Part shown: one piece after another, positions 1 to 11,863 of the stretch
How positions within the stretch are numbered: the stretch's first letter is position 1
Layout of the letters: each line of letters begins with the position of its first letter
From: Protonemura montana
Lineage: Eukaryota; Arthropoda; Insecta; Plecoptera; Nemouridae
Direction of reading: 5' to 3'
Length of the DNA stretch: 64,000 bases
Assembly: GCA_947568835.1 (NCBI GenBank)
Contig: OX387605.1
Coordinates: forward strand, 12,280,418 to 12,344,417
Program-made: the position numbers and the translations under genes
The notes under the pieces: generated by a model
What the model saw: only the letters and a program-made list of their open reading frames with translations
Told to the model about the DNA's origin: nothing
Database searches by the model: none

Positions 1-435
1 GACAGAGTGCCCTCAGTTCGCGAGCGTACCTGCTCGGAAAATACTGCCATATTGCTGGCAAATAAAGGAGAACTTGACAATGTCAACCAATGTGTTGACC
101 TATAGACCCCACAGCAGCTGCGTTTTGAACCAATATACTATTTGTATGGGATGTAACATTTTTATGTCATATGACTTGCGTCCCTGATAACTTTCACAGC
201 TGACTCAATCTAGTTCAGAAAGCATGTCGTAGAGAAAATGCAGTGGTTGTTTTTCTATCAATGGGACGTTCTCTTTATATGTTGGTTCCCTAGCTAATTC
301 ACATGCATTCAGAATCAGATCCTGTGCTCAGATTTTTTCGGTTTTGTGCCCTGGATAGCAGAGTGATAATCCACTTTATTTTTTCCATTCTAAAAACAAC
401 ATGATCTAATTCCTGTGCTTTGATATCTTTTGCAG

Positions 436-903
436 GTTAAAATCTGGTTCCAAAACCGCCGTACTAAGTGGAAAAAGCAGGACAACATCAGCAACGCCGA
501 GGCGGCCGAGCACAAGAGTGCTCTGAAACCTGAACCGACTCCGGGTGCCAAGGCCACCGCATCGCCCGGCTCCAAACCCGCGACACCCACCATCGCCCCG
601 GCTACGCCCGACGCGAAGGCCGAAGACGACGACGGCGTCCCTCCAAGTACGGCCACGGCGACGACCACCTCATCGACGCTGCCCAACTCTGACATCGACG
701 ACCATAGCGACGGCAGTGTGTTTTCGAGGGACGACGGCTCGGTCTCCGAAAGCGGCTTCTCTGACGGCGACCATCAGATGGTAACCACCAGTTTGACGCT
801 GAACGTCGACGCGTTGGCCCCCGACAAAGAGGCGCTGCCGCCAACGCCACCTGCCAGCGAGATCGCGACGTCGACAGAGCCGCCGGTGTCGCCACCTAGC
901 TAG
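436..903 (+). CDS. NK7.1: NK7-like homeobox protein, last exon (C-terminal part)
   Basis: Sequence-specific transcription factor of the NK class, acting in the nucleus. The exon opens after a splice acceptor (ctttt-gcag) exactly at homeodomain position 45 (VKIWFQNRRTKWKK), a common homeobox intron site. Trp48, Phe49, Asn51 and Arg53 of recognition helix 3 are all present, with Gln50 and Thr54. The homeodomain is followed by QDNISNAEAAEHK, which I recall as typical of NK7.1, and then a low-complexity Ala/Thr/Pro/Ser tail with an acidic Asp/Ser stretch, ending at TAG (901-903). Helices 1 and 2 lie in upstream exons outside the window. The homeobox assignment is secure; the NK7 subclass rests on the post-homeodomain motif from memory. 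The next best guess would be another NK1/NK7-type gene. Confidence 0.78.
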   Translation, partial: VKIWFQNRRTKWKKQDNISNAEAAEHKSALKPEPTPGAKATASPGSKPATPTIAPATPDAKAEDDDGVPPSTATATTTSSTLPNSDIDDHSDGSVFSRDDGSVSESGFSDGDHQMVTTSLTLNVDALAPDKEALPPTPPASEIATSTEPPVSPPS

Positions 904-1590
904 CTAGAGGTAAAACAGCGTGGCGCCTCGCGGCGGCCGTCGCGTGAACTTTGAACGATCGGTAGCGCGATCTCTTGTCGGGTCCGTGCAACTAACGTGC
1001 CATACTAAAAATGCGTTCTCTTTTCCAACGCCTTGCCGATAGTTTAGTGGGAAGACAAGTGGCGCCGTCATTAGCTGCGGCTGAATGCGAACGTTTTGAC
1101 GTTTAACACATGCCAAGTGCTTTTCAAAATGTTGTAGTCAACACAGTGGTTAGTTTTGCGCACTCGTCTAGCTCTCTGATCGCGACTTACAACTTCGTTC
1201 CACGCTACTCCTGTAAATTTCCCCATCGTAGATCACCCAAAGAGATACCACTCAAAATCAAACTGCACTTGTGAAATTTGAAATAACAACTTGTCGCCAC
1301 CCGGGTAGCTAAGTAAATCAAGTGATAAGTTCACAAGCAGCCAATCTGCAGCCAACAATCGCATTGCATGTGGTTGTTGACCGCATTCCTTTATTTGTAC
1401 ATGATATAGCGCCAAAGCCTTGGCAGCCATCTTAAATCCACAATTAGTGCACTAGCAACGGTTTTCTTTTCCTGTCATTGATATTCAATTAAGGGCGTGG
1501 CCCCAATGTCTCAGGCGACGCCATTTTGTGACACTGTGCCGTTCGGGATCCAGCGACAAAAATAAAATGTGTCGATGAAAAAACCGTACT
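904..1590 (+). other. 3' UTR of the NK7-like gene
   Basis: About 660 bp follow the TAG stop up to an AATAAA polyadenylation signal at 1561-1566, the first canonical signal downstream. Cleavage would fall near 1580-1590. No conserved RNA structure was recognised. The end is inferred from the signal only. Confidence 0.5.
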
Positions 1591-4500
1591 CCCTCTGTCG
1601 CAGAATTTTAATTTGCGTGGAACGTCATCAGTATGTGTCGTGTACTCTCGCGGGAACAATGTGAATCTCTAACAAATAATTGTGATCCGTGTGCGTTGAG
1701 TTTTTAGCAAATGGGTAATCGTTTATAGCGACTGTTTATTCTTTGGGAGCGATGCACCCAGCGGTAAACCGCACAACTAATTCAGATATTTGTACCTAGT
1801 GGATGTGCGTAAGCAGATTATACTATACAGTCGACTCGAATAAATTGATTGAAACCGATTTTTAAGCGATTGAAGCGTGCCTAGTGGCAAAGGAAACAGT
1901 CATGGCAGAAAACGACTGCAGCTACTCTGTAAGGAAAGCATGTTCCTTATGCACTGTTCTGAGACACTGCTCCACTGAGTCGTGCTGATAATTGCGTTCC
2001 TCTGCCGATTGGTGTTGCTTACGTTCACGTTTGTCACCTTTGTTTCCTCCTATTTCCTACTATTTCCTACCCTCATTTTCATCCAAAATCAGACTTCAAT
2101 TCTCGCACCTAGCTGCCATCGAATAAGCAACACCAAGGAGATTTTTTAGAAGGTTCATAAAGATACCTCCAGGTCTTGCTTTCGTTATAATAATAGTCAA
2201 TATAAATTTGCTTAATACGTTTCAATTAAGGCCGAACGGCAGAAACCGTATACTCTTTCTTTCCACATAATCCCTATGAAGACATCATAATCACTAGCCA
2301 CCAAAGCGCTCCCTGGTGAAGATCTTACAGGAGCTCTGCCACATCTAAAACGATCACGAGTGCTCGTATCTCACGACGCCAACGACGCCTGTCGGCGATC
2401 GGCCGAACTTCGGCAGCGTCAAAAGAGTCACCCAGCCGTGTCTGTAGCCCACGGTCTTCTGGAGTCACGTGGCCGTTTCTTAGCAGGCAGTGGCGTACTG
2501 CAGAGAACCAGTACCTCCACAACTCTGTTCTAAGGTACGTTGGTGCAAAAATACCTAATGTCATATTGAACTACATTGATCAATTTAAAGTACGCGGTAC
2601 CATCAGGTGTCACAGGTCCCGTAGGAGTGATATGTGTTATGCTATTGCAGTTCTGCATAATTCGTTTTATAAAATTCTAGTATGTGAATCTTCTACGGTT
2701 CCTCAAATATTAACAGTTTTAATTTTCAGTGTGCAATAGTATCTTAATAGTTCTAAATCCGCAAATTTACAGTGTCATTCCATTTTGGAGAGCTTAGATA
2801 ACCGGCATATTCAACTCTTCATTGTGACATAACCCAATTCTCAGCCCTCTCTAGCCCTTCCATGAACCGTACCCCACAGTAAATGCTTTCACAAATCATT
2901 GCCTCTTCGATTGTGTCCTGTTCCTTTGCAGGCAGAGGCGCTTTGTGCGGAATCGTGTGAGAGATTGCGCTGGCTTTGCGGACGCCGACGCCGTTTGTCA
3001 CTGGTCGAGGATGACGTCGGCGTCGCGGTGCTTGCCCATCGCGTCCCGACGCCTCCAGCTCGGTCCACCTTTGATCTCACTCCGGCCGGCGTCTCTAGTT
3101 AGTGTTATTTATGTTCATTGTTCATGTACTTAGTTAGCTCACAGAGACGGTCTTAAGCTTTGTACCTTTGAATGCGTTAAATACATGTAGTACTACCTAT
3201 TTTCAGCTTCAGGCTAGACCAGAGTTTCAACTTTTTGATTAAGTTATATGATGTATCTACATTCTAAGTAATTTCTAGATCATTCTTAGTTTTCAACAAC
3301 ATCCGTAGAGTGCGTTACAAATTTAAAAATAATCAACAGTCCCGAGTCATTCATCACTCTCAACAATTGTTACTTTCAGTTTAAAAATGGAATGTTTCAT
3401 CGTACACTTGTCGTTTTTGTAGCAATTTTGTATCTAAGAACGTTAAAATCCTATCATTATTATTACCATGCCGTCTCTGCCATCTTTGATTGTCATACGA
3501 CACGGAAATCGGATGTAAATCAATTGTATCCGTTTGTGCGACCTGCCAAGCCGTGAGCGTCGCGCGACACTAAACCTGTTGTCGTTAATTTGGCCGCGGT
3601 TTTTAGTACCTCTCCCCGCCACCGTCACCGCCGCGAGCGCGCACCTTTATGCGAACGGCGCGGCTCGATTTAGAACGCGACCAATCAAATTGACATTAAT
3701 AATCTCTACGCGTTCGTTGGACGCTCTCCACGCAATTTATGCGCCATCTATATGGATAGCGTGGCAATAACGGATTAATTTGTCTATTTCTGTTCTACTA
3801 GTGGCTGCAGGCCAGGTCTAGGGGGTGCTCTTTATCGCGAGAATTTGTAGGCAATGTAGCGAGTAATTTGAAATGTATATAACTTGTAAAGCCTACACTT
3901 AGGTCTGGGGTCAATATTCTCTTGAGGATGAGAAATTACACTTTTGCGTAATGTGAAATGGAAACCGCTTACTGAAGACGCAACATTGCGGATCAGGAAT
4001 TTTATATCAATACTGCAACAGATGCACGGACAGCCACTTGCAATACGTCAAAACACTTGTGTCCATTAATTACAACCTAGTCTTCACAAGTTGCACTAAT
4101 GTTTTCCAGTTTATTTTTCAATCCCGTCAACGTGAATCGCTGTTAAAACGGCGACGAGACGTTTTCTCCGCTTTGCAACTTAGTACGCGAAACTAATTAG
4201 CTCCATGGCGTCGCTGGCGTCGCTGGTGCCTTATACGGCGTCGTAGGTCGGCGTCTAAGAGACAGGCAAGAGACAGCGTCGCGCTGACGAAGCCACGGCC
4301 GCCTGGATTATGTCGTGGAATTATCACAGCCACCCTTCTCGTGCCTCCCCCAGCAACCCATACCATGCCGTCGCAAGGATATTCGAGACGATTCGCGAAA
4401 CTAATTACATAACAGCTGAATAGCGGATGCAACCAAAGCGAGGTTGATTTCATCTCGCTTCTGTGAAACAAGATTTGAATATCAGACAGGCGAGAAACTG

Positions 4501-7500
4501 TGCATGAATAGCAATAAGTAATAAACATTAAGTATGCGCTGAAATTTTGATAGTTGAACAATGCTCAAGTGCTTGCCACTTCTCGTTATACTCTAAATCA
4601 AAATATCCCGTACGTGTATAACTATAATACCTACCTAAATCGGTGCAACATTTATGTGTAAGTCTCGTTGCTCGGACGAGTGTAGTTTATAGATATGGAC
4701 TGAACTGAATTAATGATTTTGATCCCGTTTATAGTCGCGACTGGATTGACAATTTTCGCGAAGTAGTATACCTCACTCATTCTCCCTGGACGGCGATGGT
4801 GACAAGCATAAAAAGGGTGCCTAGAGGCAGGGAGAAAGCTTGCCCTTACCGTGTTCTACGTGGGGTGAAAAATTAACTCAATTAAATGTCATGGGATAAA
4901 AGGGTGGGGTGGTTGTGAAATATGCCTGCGAATAATTCGCACGTCTGTTGGTGGTCGATCACCGTGATCACGCCATCAATCGGTTTGAAAACGTGGCGTG
5001 GTCATGCTCATTTTACACCTGCCCCGAGTATCAGAATTCAGAGTATGGTTTCTAAGCGGTTTTTGACTTGACAAGTTTTGCTCGGCTACACGAATCATTG
5101 GACGTCGACGGGGATTTGTTACTTAACGATTGGTTATCGGACTTCAAGAGGGTTAGAAAAAGCGGAACAAAAAAATTATATACATTTTATCCAGAACACA
5201 AAGACGAAGGGGAAACATTTTCCGGTGAACTATAAGCAAGTTTCTCTCCGCTCTTCTTTTTCTATCGTTTGGACGTTGCAGCCAATATCTGGAAAAGTCC
5301 CCACCCTCCTCCAGCTCCGTCACTATCCTGCTGAATGCAAGGATGTTAGAGCTCGTAGCTTAGCTCAACTTGAATTTCACAACAAATGCTTCTTCGTATC
5401 CAAGAAGGCCGTGAAGCAGACAGACAGATCGCGAAAACAACTTCCGATCGGATAAAGTTTCGTAGGCTAGGTTAACGCTAGGTTCTAAATGCTTTGATTT
5501 CTTCGTTTCGTCTCTTCGACTCTCTCTCTCTCTCTTTCTGTTTCTAAGCGTTTTTTTTTCTGCGATCATTGCACCAGTAATGTATTGACAGTTCTCATTG
5601 AATTAGTTGAAATATTATGGGTCCCACCAGGAGTAGAAAGCGATAGTGGACGGCGTAATGAAAGTAGGTAAGACATTTTTTATTGTCTTGTTATATTTGA
5701 CACTTATTGATAAACATGTCTGTTGGTTTTCATTAGAGGAAGAAACAGGAAATCTACCGGACATCTGGTTATGTAATATTCCCTGACGTGTTCTAAATTA
5801 CTTTACAAAGTATTATCTGCTTGTCAGATATTATGGGTACTAGCTAGGCACCAAAAATGTGGATGTATATTACATTTTCACCTAGGAAAATACTAATAGT
5901 TGCATATTGGCTCGCGAGCACGTTTGGAAAACACGACTAAAATACGAATTTCAGCTCCAAAACCCCATTGTAAAAGATCTCGCAGATCCGAATGGACACA
6001 ATCAGTTAGGCAGCCGAATCATCGCACCTTGCCTTCACAGTGAGTTGTTGCTAAGTGGGCCCCGCCCACGTTGCCCCGTGACAAGTGACAAGCGTGATCA
6101 GGTGGCAGCACTGCAGACGACGCGATCCACGCTGGATATGACCATCGAGCCATTAGTGGCTAAGTGGTTGGGGCAGGGCAGACTGATATTTATGCGTCCA
6201 GTCACCAAGGCAGTGGTAATTTCAGAGACTGACCACACACTGGGTGAGATCTCTATCGAGGCGAGCACGATATCTTGTTCTGCACCGCGGTAAAGAACGA
6301 CAATTCGACCATCCCAAAGGGCGTTATGACGCGGGTGATTAATTTAAATTTTAAATATGTCTTTGGCAAAAGGGGTAAACATTTTTTTCAGTTGAGAACA
6401 GGTAGTTGGTCGTTTTAATTGATATAATTGGTCAATGCAGGTGATTGGACGTTTGTGGTGTCCATGTATTGTCATTGGTTGATTTCTGGGTGGGCAATGA
6501 TAATTAAGATAGCTATGGGTGGTATCGGGATTTGATCGGGGAAATATTGGACTTGCTTAATCAATAGTTGTTATTTTGCTTATTATTATTTCATTTATGT
6601 GCCCCATTGGCAATTGGGTGAATGATTTGTAGTGGTGAAAGACGCACCGTTTTTAATGCGGGTCCTGTGGTGAATGGGTGATTGATGATGAGTTTTACCT
6701 AGAGGAGCCTAGGAGCCTAGAAGAGAGTTATAGTGATCCGGTACTGGTATGTGGGTACTTCTGTCGAAGAGTGCCGAATATCGTTCCTTCGAACAACATG
6801 ATTCCTCAGATGATCGTTTTTAGACTCATGTCTACTTTATCTAACCTTAGCACTAGTTTTGACAAAAAATATTTTAACTGGTTTTTGCCATGATTCCTCA
6901 GATGTTGATTACCACATAGGTGAAAATATTAAAACTTATTTTCCTGACGCCTGATAGAAGGAGAGCGTCAAGGTATATAATGGAAGCAAATTAATAGCAT
7001 AGTATATTGTTTCGTGGTTTCTAATCAAGTTTTTCTATTAAATCTGAATCACATGTGTAATAGTCTAAGCATATTTTTCATCGGGAAGAAATTCCTTATA
7101 ACTATTTAGACAGATCGTGCAATAAAAAAAAATCAGTCAGAATTTCTCGACACTCTTTTATGAGTGTAGTAATATATTCAGCCACAAAACGTTCAACGAA
7201 CACGCGTGCCTGCAAGATTTAAAACTCAATTCCATCGTCTCCCGTGGTCGCATTTCGTCCGGCCGCGGGCCAACGAGGACAGACCGGTCCAGGCGACATC
7301 CGTGCAAGAGCAAGATGTTATCTCCGGGGCGACACGAAACAGTAGCCGGCCACTGTCGATCAGTACACGGCTTCCGTAGAAGCATATCGATGTAAATGCC
7401 TCTCCCTGTAGCAAACCGTGGCCTAACAGTTCTACCATTCGAATTAATGAGAAATTAATAATTAATATATTAATATTATATTAATATTATATTAATATTA

Positions 7501-8218
7501 ATAATTAAAATATTTAATAATAATTAAATTAATAATAAAATGAGAGAGACTCTTAGTTAAAGATATATCCACCATGCATTATGAAGACATGGATAAACCG
7601 TAAACGACAGTGGCATAGAAGGTCAGTACCTACTTGTCGGTCAACGATAAGCATATGGATTTATCCAATTGCACAAGGGCTTGTCTCTAGAAACATAGAC
7701 TCTTGGCTGCTTCTGAAATAAAATAAATCGCCACTAGTTGGCATCAGAAGGGGTTAAATAAGGTGCACTTTTGAAAACTATCGTGCTAACCCTCTACAAG
7801 ATGACATCATTAAAAATTATATAGAAATTATACAGAAATCACTAGAAATAATATCATTTTTAGAAAGAAATTTAATGGCTATCTTTCAATCAAACCGAAT
7901 TTGGTTCTCGAAATCAGTCTTTTGAATTCGTGGATAGCCCCTTCCTTTTTACCCCTGTTGTTGGGAATGCCACTTGGGCTCGTCACAGCCACTTAGAGCT
8001 CCACCCGACGCAATCGAATGATCTAATTAAGTCTAGGCACGCATGTCTTGCCTGAGAGGATTCACGCACTTTTCTCGGCCTCGCCCAATCGGCCACCAAA
8101 GGTGCCTTTACGCTAAATCTAAACCAGATACTACTGATCCATCTCATAATATTTGTCATATTTAACATACCAGGCGTGAATCGTCCCGAATCTTCTTCGG
8201 TCGTGATTTGGTTTCTGC
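1591..8218. other. Intergenic region downstream of the homeobox gene
   Basis: No recognisable protein gene apart from the orphan exon at 2932-3102. GC-rich islands at about 2330-2530, 3530-3760 and 4200-4350 sit in otherwise AT-rich DNA. The 3530-3760 island holds several TAAT/ATTA and TTTATG-type motifs (for example CAATTTATGCGCC) among CpG-rich sequence, which could be a developmental enhancer of the homeobox gene (inference). A CT-rich microsatellite lies at 5519-5540, and a nearly pure A/T stretch of short palindromic TTAATATTA units at about 7440-7540. A weak frame at 5907-6293 has an acceptor-like start but no recognisable product. Confidence 0.4.
2932..3102 (+). CDS. Possible orphan terminal exon
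   Basis: A strong polypyrimidine tract and acceptor (ctgttcctttgcag) ends at 2931 and is followed by a CpG-rich open stretch. Two frames are open: one ends at TAG 3100-3102 (57 codons, Arg-rich then Pro/Ser-rich) and one ends at 3133. A weak AATACA-type polyadenylation signal lies near 3180. It could be an alternative last exon of the homeobox gene or the end of an unseen transcript. No family was recognised, and a chance frame in a GC island cannot be excluded. Confidence 0.3.
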   Translation, partial: AEALCAESCERLRWLCGRRRRLSLVEDDVGVAVLAHRVPTPPARSTFDLTPAGVSS

Positions 8219-8226
8219 CGTATTAC

Positions 8227-8302
8227 CGTTGAGTGTGCATATAGGTAGAGGCCCAACGTTATTGGTAAGGTCTCTGCGTGAAAGCTTTACCTCCCGAGAA
8301 AG
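8227..8302 (+). repeat. Left terminal inverted repeat of the P-type element
   Basis: Pairs with 13116-13186. Both arms share CCAACGTTATTGGTA, GTCTCTGCGTGAAAGCT and the outer CGTTGAGTGTGCATATAGGT with few mismatches. The high arm identity suggests fairly recent mobility. Confidence 0.85.
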
Positions 8303-8346
8303 GTCCCGAGAGAATGCGCGGGCATGTCCTCCAAGAACCCTCAAAA

Positions 8347-8566
8347 GCGAGGCGGGTTAAATTCAGACAGACGTTTATCAGCTGAATAAATGCCTAGCGG
8401 TCGCATCGCCAGCGACCGAGCTGTGACGTCGCCTGGAGTGGGGGTAACTCCACTCGCTTGGCAAGCGAGGCGGGATGAATTCGAACAGACTTTTGTCAGC
8501 TGAATACATGCCCTCCCTCAGACCGCCGGCGACCGAGCTGTGACGTCGCCTGGAGTGGGGGTAATC
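8347..8566 (+). repeat. Tandem subterminal repeats of the P-type element
   Basis: Two direct units, 8347-8455 and 8465-8566, share GCGAGGCGGG at the start, CAGCTGAATA in the middle and GACCGAGCTGTGACGTCGCC near the end. A third, inverted unit lies at 12949-13020 (GACGTC...CAGCTGACAAAAGTCTG). The arrangement resembles the subterminal binding arrays of other DNA transposons. Confidence 0.8.
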
Positions 8567-8650
8567 GCAAGCTCTTGGCAATGCATGCAAAGCACCAAGG
8601 TCGCAACAATAACACAATGATAGCGACTGGTGGTTACCCTCTAGCTAAGC

Positions 8651-11600
8651 ATGTGGTTGGTCATTTCCGCGGGTAGATTTATAACCCTACGGCTTGGAGC
8701 AATATTACTGTCAGCAGCATTGCTTTTTGGGAAGAAGGATTTGGTCGGAATTTTTGGGCGAAAACATAAGTCTTGTTGCTTGATTTACTTAAAAACATTG
8801 TTTACCGAGCAAAAATCTTTTATAATTTCCATCCCAGCAGTATTCCAATGGATAGGGTGTGGTAACGTAAAATCGAAGGAAGCCGTCGATTTAAACTTCT
8901 TTGGATTTCCCAGAGATGACGAGGAGAGATTAGACGAATGGCTTGAATTTTGCAACAATTTCCGCCTATCGGGGGCGTTCCTGAGGGCAGCTGTGATCTG
9001 CCAACGACACTTCACAGACGATTGTTTTATGAATTCCGAGCACAAAAAATTAAACAAATTGGCTGTGCCTACTCTTGATGGTAAGATCTTACATGACCGC
9101 ATTACCCAGGACTCGGTTATGGACGCATATCAAATAGGAAGCCAAAATTTAACTGCAAGGCCGAGTCTGACTTGCACCTCGGAGAAGACATCTTTACCCT
9201 CGACTTCTAGAATAGGAGATCGACTGTTCCACCAGACGGCGGACAGTGAATACAGCGACGATATCAATATTCCTGACGTCGAAACTCCTACAAAACAAAA
9301 TTACCAAGAAATAATTCGCGATTTGAATTCGAAAATTGACGAACTTCAAGAAAGAATTAAGTCAGACGATACCCCGCGAAAACGTAGGCTGTCATGTCGC
9401 ATTTCTGATTTGACAGCTAATGTTCATCGGAAGCGGGCAAAGGCTAGGTACTCTGATCAAGCCCTTCGGAAAGAGATGGACAGAGATCTGTCCCGTGAGG
9501 AGGTAGCCGAGGCAGCTGAACAATATTTGCATGGCGCCCCCCTAACATTTTTTCGCATGCAATTGCTTCATAAACAAAGTCAACGCTGGCGCGAAGATGA
9601 AAAGCAATTCGCAATGGCCGCCCACTACAAATCCCCTGGACTCTATCGAGATCTGAAGGATAAATTTGGGTTTAAACTCCCTAGCAAGTCAACGTTAGAC
9701 AACTGGCAGAACGTCTTAGATTTGCAGCCCGGGCTGTGTCCACCCCTCATGGACAAAATTAGAATCAAAATGTCAGAAATGCATGAGCGAGAAAGACAGT
9801 GCGTTTTGTTGTTTGACGAAATGTCAATTAAGAAAGATTTGCAGTTCGCACAGCAATACGACCTTGTCGAAGGATTTGAAGATTTAGGCGAAATTGGTCG
9901 AACCGCGGCGCCAGGTACGCACATTTTAGTATTCATGATTCGCGGACTAAATTTCAATTACAAATTACCAATTGCGTATTACGTGGCGTCCACCGTGGTC
10001 AAAGGAGACGCTCTGCTGAAATTAGTGCATTCGGTATTGGACAGTTTGCGCGAAGCCGGGGCGATAGTTAGAGCAATCACTTGTGACCATGGCCCAAATA
10101 ACCGCGCGTTCGTTAAAGCAGCAAAAATTCATAAAGACGAGCAATACTTTTACCACGGTGGACAGAAGCTCTTTGTTCTTTACGACGTCCCTCATTTGTT
10201 TAAAAGCATCCGAAATAACCTGCTGTCCAAAAATTTTTGGGTCGAAATCGAGGGAAAACTTCGCCTTGTTTCCTGGCGCGACATTCGCGATGCTTTTGAG
10301 TTAGATCAGCGATCGACGCTTGCGCGAGGCAACGTGCGCCTTAGTTCTCGCCATATTGCTCCAAATTCTTTTGAACGCATGTCAGTCAAACTTGCAGTCC
10401 AGGTTTTCTCAGAATCAACTGCAGCTTTGATCTTAACCGCGATTGAAACTAAGCAGCTAAATAGCCCTAGCGCGGAGTGGACGGCTAAATTCATTCGCGA
10501 ATTGAACCATCTTTTCGACGCTCTCAATAGCAGTCAAATGCATGTCGGGAACCCTTACAATTGCGCCATTTCGGATGAGCACAGAATAGCTCGCGAGTGT
10601 TTAGAAAACGCGTCTAAATTCATCGGTACGTGGATTGTGTCCGCAAAAAATTCTAAAACGCACCTTCGTCCGCCTTGTTTTGATGGGTTACAAAACACCA
10701 TCAAAGGCATACTTGCTCTTTGGAAAGATTTGAAGTCGGATGGTAGTAAATTTCTGTTAACGTCTCGACTCAACCAGGACCCCCTAGAATGCACGTTTTC
10801 CGTTATCCGGGGACGTGGTGGCTACGATCGTAATCCCTCTGCACAGCGCGTGCGCCGCGTTATGCAGATCATAATTAACATGCACTTGGCAAAGCCTTCC
10901 CGCACATCTAATACCAACAGTCAGCACGACGACGATGTGAATTTGCTTACGCATTGTGCAGAGGGAATCGAACCCGGAGCTCTCACCGAAGCCCTCGTCG
11001 CCCCCGACCTACCTCTAGACAATAACGACACACCGATTGACGAGACTGACTTGCCGTACGACGACAATGTTGAGCCTGAAGTCATTCGGATAGAGCCAGT
11101 AGCCGAGCCCGAACCCGCCAACGAGCCAATTGGCCAAGAAGGACTTCGGGACCTAAAAATTCGCATGTCACTTCTCGAGAAGGAAAGTTATTTTGACGAA
11201 ACCGAAATGACCGAAGAAGAATACATCGCACAAATAGAATCACTCGAGGATCTTGAAACCAATCCAAATTTACATCACGACGCTTTACTGCATGATGGTC
11301 GGGGCGCGACGTTAGAATCTAACTCAGTCAGATACTACGCCGGCTATTGCGCGAAAGTTTGTTTACGAAAGTTTTCTTGCGATTTGTGTAAGTTGGATAT
11401 GATCAAGGACAATAAAACTTTAGAGAGCACACACGAGCTTCTTCTTTTCTACAAAGCATATCGCAACAAAAACGAGGATCAATTGGGGGGACTGTGTCCT
11501 CCCACTGATTTCCTTCATGAAATTGCTACAATTGCTCTTAGAACTTACGCGCGTGTGGCTACGACAACCTTCCACCATCCGCAGATCTTATGTAGATCGA

Positions 11601-11863
11601 TGGATGCTGTTATCAACGCTTTGGATGTGTCTCATCCAGAGTGGCTGTCAGCTGAACACACATGCTACAATCATCGCAAGTTTTTCTTGAGGCATATGAT
11701 TTTTGTCAAAATTAGGAAAGATTGCAATTGGCGCTCAAAAGAACTTCGCATGCCAAAACCCCAGAGGAAAAATAAGGATCGTTCTGCCAGTTCAGAAGGC
11801 TCATCGCAGCCTACGAAAGCCGACCCGCGCTATCAAAAACTTCAAAATTTGCGGCACGCATAG
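8651..11863 (+). CDS. THAP-domain P-element transposase, full-length open frame
   Basis: Transposase of the P/THAP9 superfamily: binds the element ends through an N-terminal zinc finger and cuts and rejoins DNA with an RNase H-like core. The frame is 1070 codons without a stop. Residues 70-142 form a THAP domain: Cys70, Phe86-Pro87, Trp97, CxxH at Cys117/His120, and closing AVPTL. The first Cys of the C2CH set is not visible, and residues 1-62 look unlike a THAP start. There is a good acceptor (atttccatcccag, 8824-8837), so the true N-terminus probably lies in a small upstream exon. A short coil follows at about 210-240. The catalytic core shows LFDEMSIKKDL (Asp389), CDHGPNN (Asp479) and QDPLECTFSVIRGRGG (Glu713), a plausible D-D-E triad. 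The C-terminal YYAGYCAK...CxxC motif is also typical. It looks intact and potentially active. Confidence 0.88.
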   Translation: MWLVISAGRFITLRLGAILLSAALLFGKKDLVGIFGRKHKSCCLIYLKTLFTEQKSFIISIPAVFQWIGCGNVKSKEAVDLNFFGFPRDDEERLDEWLEFCNNFRLSGAFLRAAVICQRHFTDDCFMNSEHKKLNKLAVPTLDGKILHDRITQDSVMDAYQIGSQNLTARPSLTCTSEKTSLPSTSRIGDRLFHQTADSEYSDDINIPDVETPTKQNYQEIIRDLNSKIDELQERIKSDDTPRKRRLSCRISDLTANVHRKRAKARYSDQALRKEMDRDLSREEVAEAAEQYLHGAPLTFFRMQLLHKQSQRWREDEKQFAMAAHYKSPGLYRDLKDKFGFKLPSKSTLDNWQNVLDLQPGLCPPLMDKIRIKMSEMHERERQCVLLFDEMSIKKDLQFAQQYDLVEGFEDLGEIGRTAAPGTHILVFMIRGLNFNYKLPIAYYVASTVVKGDALLKLVHSVLDSLREAGAIVRAITCDHGPNNRAFVKAAKIHKDEQYFYHGGQKLFVLYDVPHLFKSIRNNLLSKNFWVEIEGKLRLVSWRDIRDAFELDQRSTLARGNVRLSSRHIAPNSFERMSVKLAVQVFSESTAALILTAIETKQLNSPSAEWTAKFIRELNHLFDALNSSQMHVGNPYNCAISDEHRIARECLENASKFIGTWIVSAKNSKTHLRPPCFDGLQNTIKGILALWKDLKSDGSKFLLTSRLNQDPLECTFSVIRGRGGYDRNPSAQRVRRVMQIIINMHLAKPSRTSNTNSQHDDDVNLLTHCAEGIEPGALTEALVAPDLPLDNNDTPIDETDLPYDDNVEPEVIRIEPVAEPEPANEPIGQEGLRDLKIRMSLLEKESYFDETEMTEEEYIAQIESLEDLETNPNLHHDALLHDGRGATLESNSVRYYAGYCAKVCLRKFSCDLCKLDMIKDNKTLESTHELLLFYKAYRNKNEDQLGGLCPPTDFLHEIATIALRTYARVATTTFHHPQILCRSMDAVINALDVSHPEWLSAEHTCYNHRKFFLRHMIFVKIRKDCNWRSKELRMPKPQRKNKDRSASSEGSSQPTKADPRYQKLQNLRHA

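Noticed and set aside
2325-2564. 79-codon minus-strand frame resembling a LINE reverse-transcriptase tail (RRRWRREIRAL)
   Set aside because: Similarity is limited to a few basic residues, and no other LINE motif is nearby.
5907-6293. 128-codon plus-strand frame with an acceptor-like start
   Set aside because: No family motif, no in-phase partner exon and no clear donor that keeps a sensible product.
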